5,676 bases of DNA from Candidatus Terrybacteria bacterium RIFCSPLOWO2_01_FULL_58_14. GTDB lineage: Bacteria; Patescibacteriota; Minisyncoccia; Terrybacterales; 2-01-FULL-58-14. The translations under genes and the position numbers were made by a program. Positions within the stretch are counted from its first letter, which is position 1. Each line of letters begins with the position of its first letter. The stretch covers positions 4,276 through 9,951 of the forward strand of contig MHSZ01000021.1 of NCBI GenBank assembly GCA_001824745.1. Reading direction: 5' to 3'. The notes below the pieces were generated by a model. It was not told the DNA's origin, did not search any database, and saw only the letters and a list, made by a program, of their open reading frames with translations. Shown here piece after piece: positions 4,999-5,676 of this stretch.

Positions 4999-5676
4999 TT
5001 AGGGTAATGCGATGATCCGAAGCGCCTCTCGTACATTCCAGGCGAACGGATCAGGGAACGGAATGGCAATTGTGGAGCTGTCACGTAACAGCGCTCCGGC
5101 ATGGATGCTCACGGATTCCCAGTCCGCGTTGAACTTGTCCTCCTTGCGGTGGCGCAAAAGCCACTCGATGAGCTTCCCGCGAATCCATGCTCGCGTCCGT
5201 AACGACGGATTCGTCGCACCGGAAGGTTCATACATCACGGCTTCTGCCTCTTCGTCGGAAACGAGTACTTCTTGAAGGCCGCGTTCACGAAGCGCTTTGG
5301 CGTAACTTCGTTCGCTGAGTTCGTGGTATCGCTGTTCCACGGTCTTACCGCAATCGAGCAGCTGCTCGCGCTTTCGCTCGCCAACGCGTCGAATGCTCGA
5401 TAACGACTCAACACCGTACGCTTCTGTAAGCTCCGACTCGATGAGCAGCTTCTTCATCGGCCAGTCAAGTTCTGCGGTAAGCGACATGGGGTCGCGCCGC
5501 AGGCCTGACAGTACCGCTCCCCAACGCTGGAGGATGTCCCGCGTTTCCTTTACCACCTCTGGCGGATCATCATCCTGGGGAAAATGCTTCGCGCAAAGCT
5601 CCAGGAGCATCTCTTGAATGTCGATGGCGCTGCGGAACTCGAAATCCCAGCACCGGAGTTGTTTGCGGAACGTAAG
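4999..5676 (-). CDS. pafA: PafA/Dop-family Pup (UBact) ligase, C-terminal part
   Basis: The frame is open to the right edge, giving the last 225 residues of a protein usually about 450-500 long; the listed 5' limit is the window edge, not a start. The visible part reads SAIDIQEMLLELCAKHF, then a helical segment, RRDPMSLTAELDWPMKKLL, TEPSG-like MYEPSGATNPSLRTRAWIRGK, ADWESV and a terminal PDPFAWNVREALRIIALP. These match, in order, the IQ...FL, DPM..ELDW..K, TRA..RG, DW and DPF segments of the PafA/Dop family, which are carboxylate-amine ligase relatives of glutamine synthetase. PafA joins the C-terminal Glu of Pup to lysines; Dop deamidates or removes Pup. The nucleotide-binding and Mg-coordinating residues are in the unseen N-terminal half. 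PafA is preferred because the C-terminal DPF...V...L segment is PafA-like and the modifier here ends in Glu, but DPM..ELDW is also seen in Dop. A terminator separates it from prcB. Confidence 0.85.
   Translation of the reverse strand, partial: LTFRKQLRCWDFEFRSAIDIQEMLLELCAKHFPQDDDPPEVVKETRDILQRWGAVLSGLRRDPMSLTAELDWPMKKLLIESELTEAYGVESLSSIRRVGERKREQLLDCGKTVEQRYHELSERSYAKALRERGLQEVLVSDEEAEAVMYEPSGATNPSLRTRAWIRGKLIEWLLRHRKEDKFNADWESVSIHAGALLRDSSTIAIPFPDPFAWNVREALRIIALP

Noticed and set aside
4096..5007. A 303-codon plus-strand open frame opposite prcB
   Set aside because: Antisense shadow of the proteasome beta gene; it runs through the terminator and promoter region and has no family features.

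Overview
The window is a compact proteostasis locus with every recognisable gene on the minus strand, so transcription runs from high to low coordinates. In that order it holds the C-terminal half of a PafA/Dop-family ligase (4999-5676, running off the right edge); a three-gene proteasome operon of PrcB beta subunit (4087-4863), PrcA alpha subunit (3417-4097) and a 70-residue Pup-like modifier of the UBact type (3201-3413); then a PrkA-type AAA+ serine kinase (1067-2968); and a YhbH/YeaH-type DUF444 von Willebrand A protein (1-860, running off the left edge).

Transcription units can be read from the sequence. Strong intrinsic terminators follow pafA (about 4951-4981), ubact (about 3150-3182) and prkA (about 998-1031), all in the minus direction. 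Sigma-70-like promoters are visible upstream of prcB (TTGACG, 17 bp, extended -10) and prkA (TTGACA, 17 bp, TACAAG). Within the proteasome operon, prcB and prcA overlap by 11 bp. The ubact start lies 3 bp after the prcA stop, with its Shine-Dalgarno inside prcA, so the three are probably translationally coupled. yhbH has a good ribosome binding site but no convincing promoter; its leader contains two small hairpins.

Together the right-hand genes form a bacterial proteasome-tagging system. The modifier ends in Gly-Glu, the form that can be ligated directly to lysines by PafA, and the PrcA/PrcB core would degrade the tagged proteins. The ring ATPase that normally unfolds substrates (Mpa/ARC) is not in the window. 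prkA and yhbH are two members of the widespread prkA-yhbH-spoVR (yeaG-yeaH-ycgB) stress/sporulation set. Their position directly after the proteasome operon suggests, but does not prove, a functional link.

The organism is a bacterium with GC-rich DNA, strong AGGAGG ribosome binding sites and sigma-70-like promoters. The C-terminus of the modifier resembles UBact, described from Nitrospirae, Verrucomicrobia, Armatimonadetes and several uncultured candidate phyla, more than actinobacterial Pup, which usually ends in Gly-Gly-Gln or Gly-Gly-Glu. A non-actinobacterial, possibly uncultivated lineage is therefore most likely; the phylum cannot be fixed from this window. No intergenic gap exceeds 300 bases, and I see no tRNA, rRNA, CRISPR array or insertion sequence.
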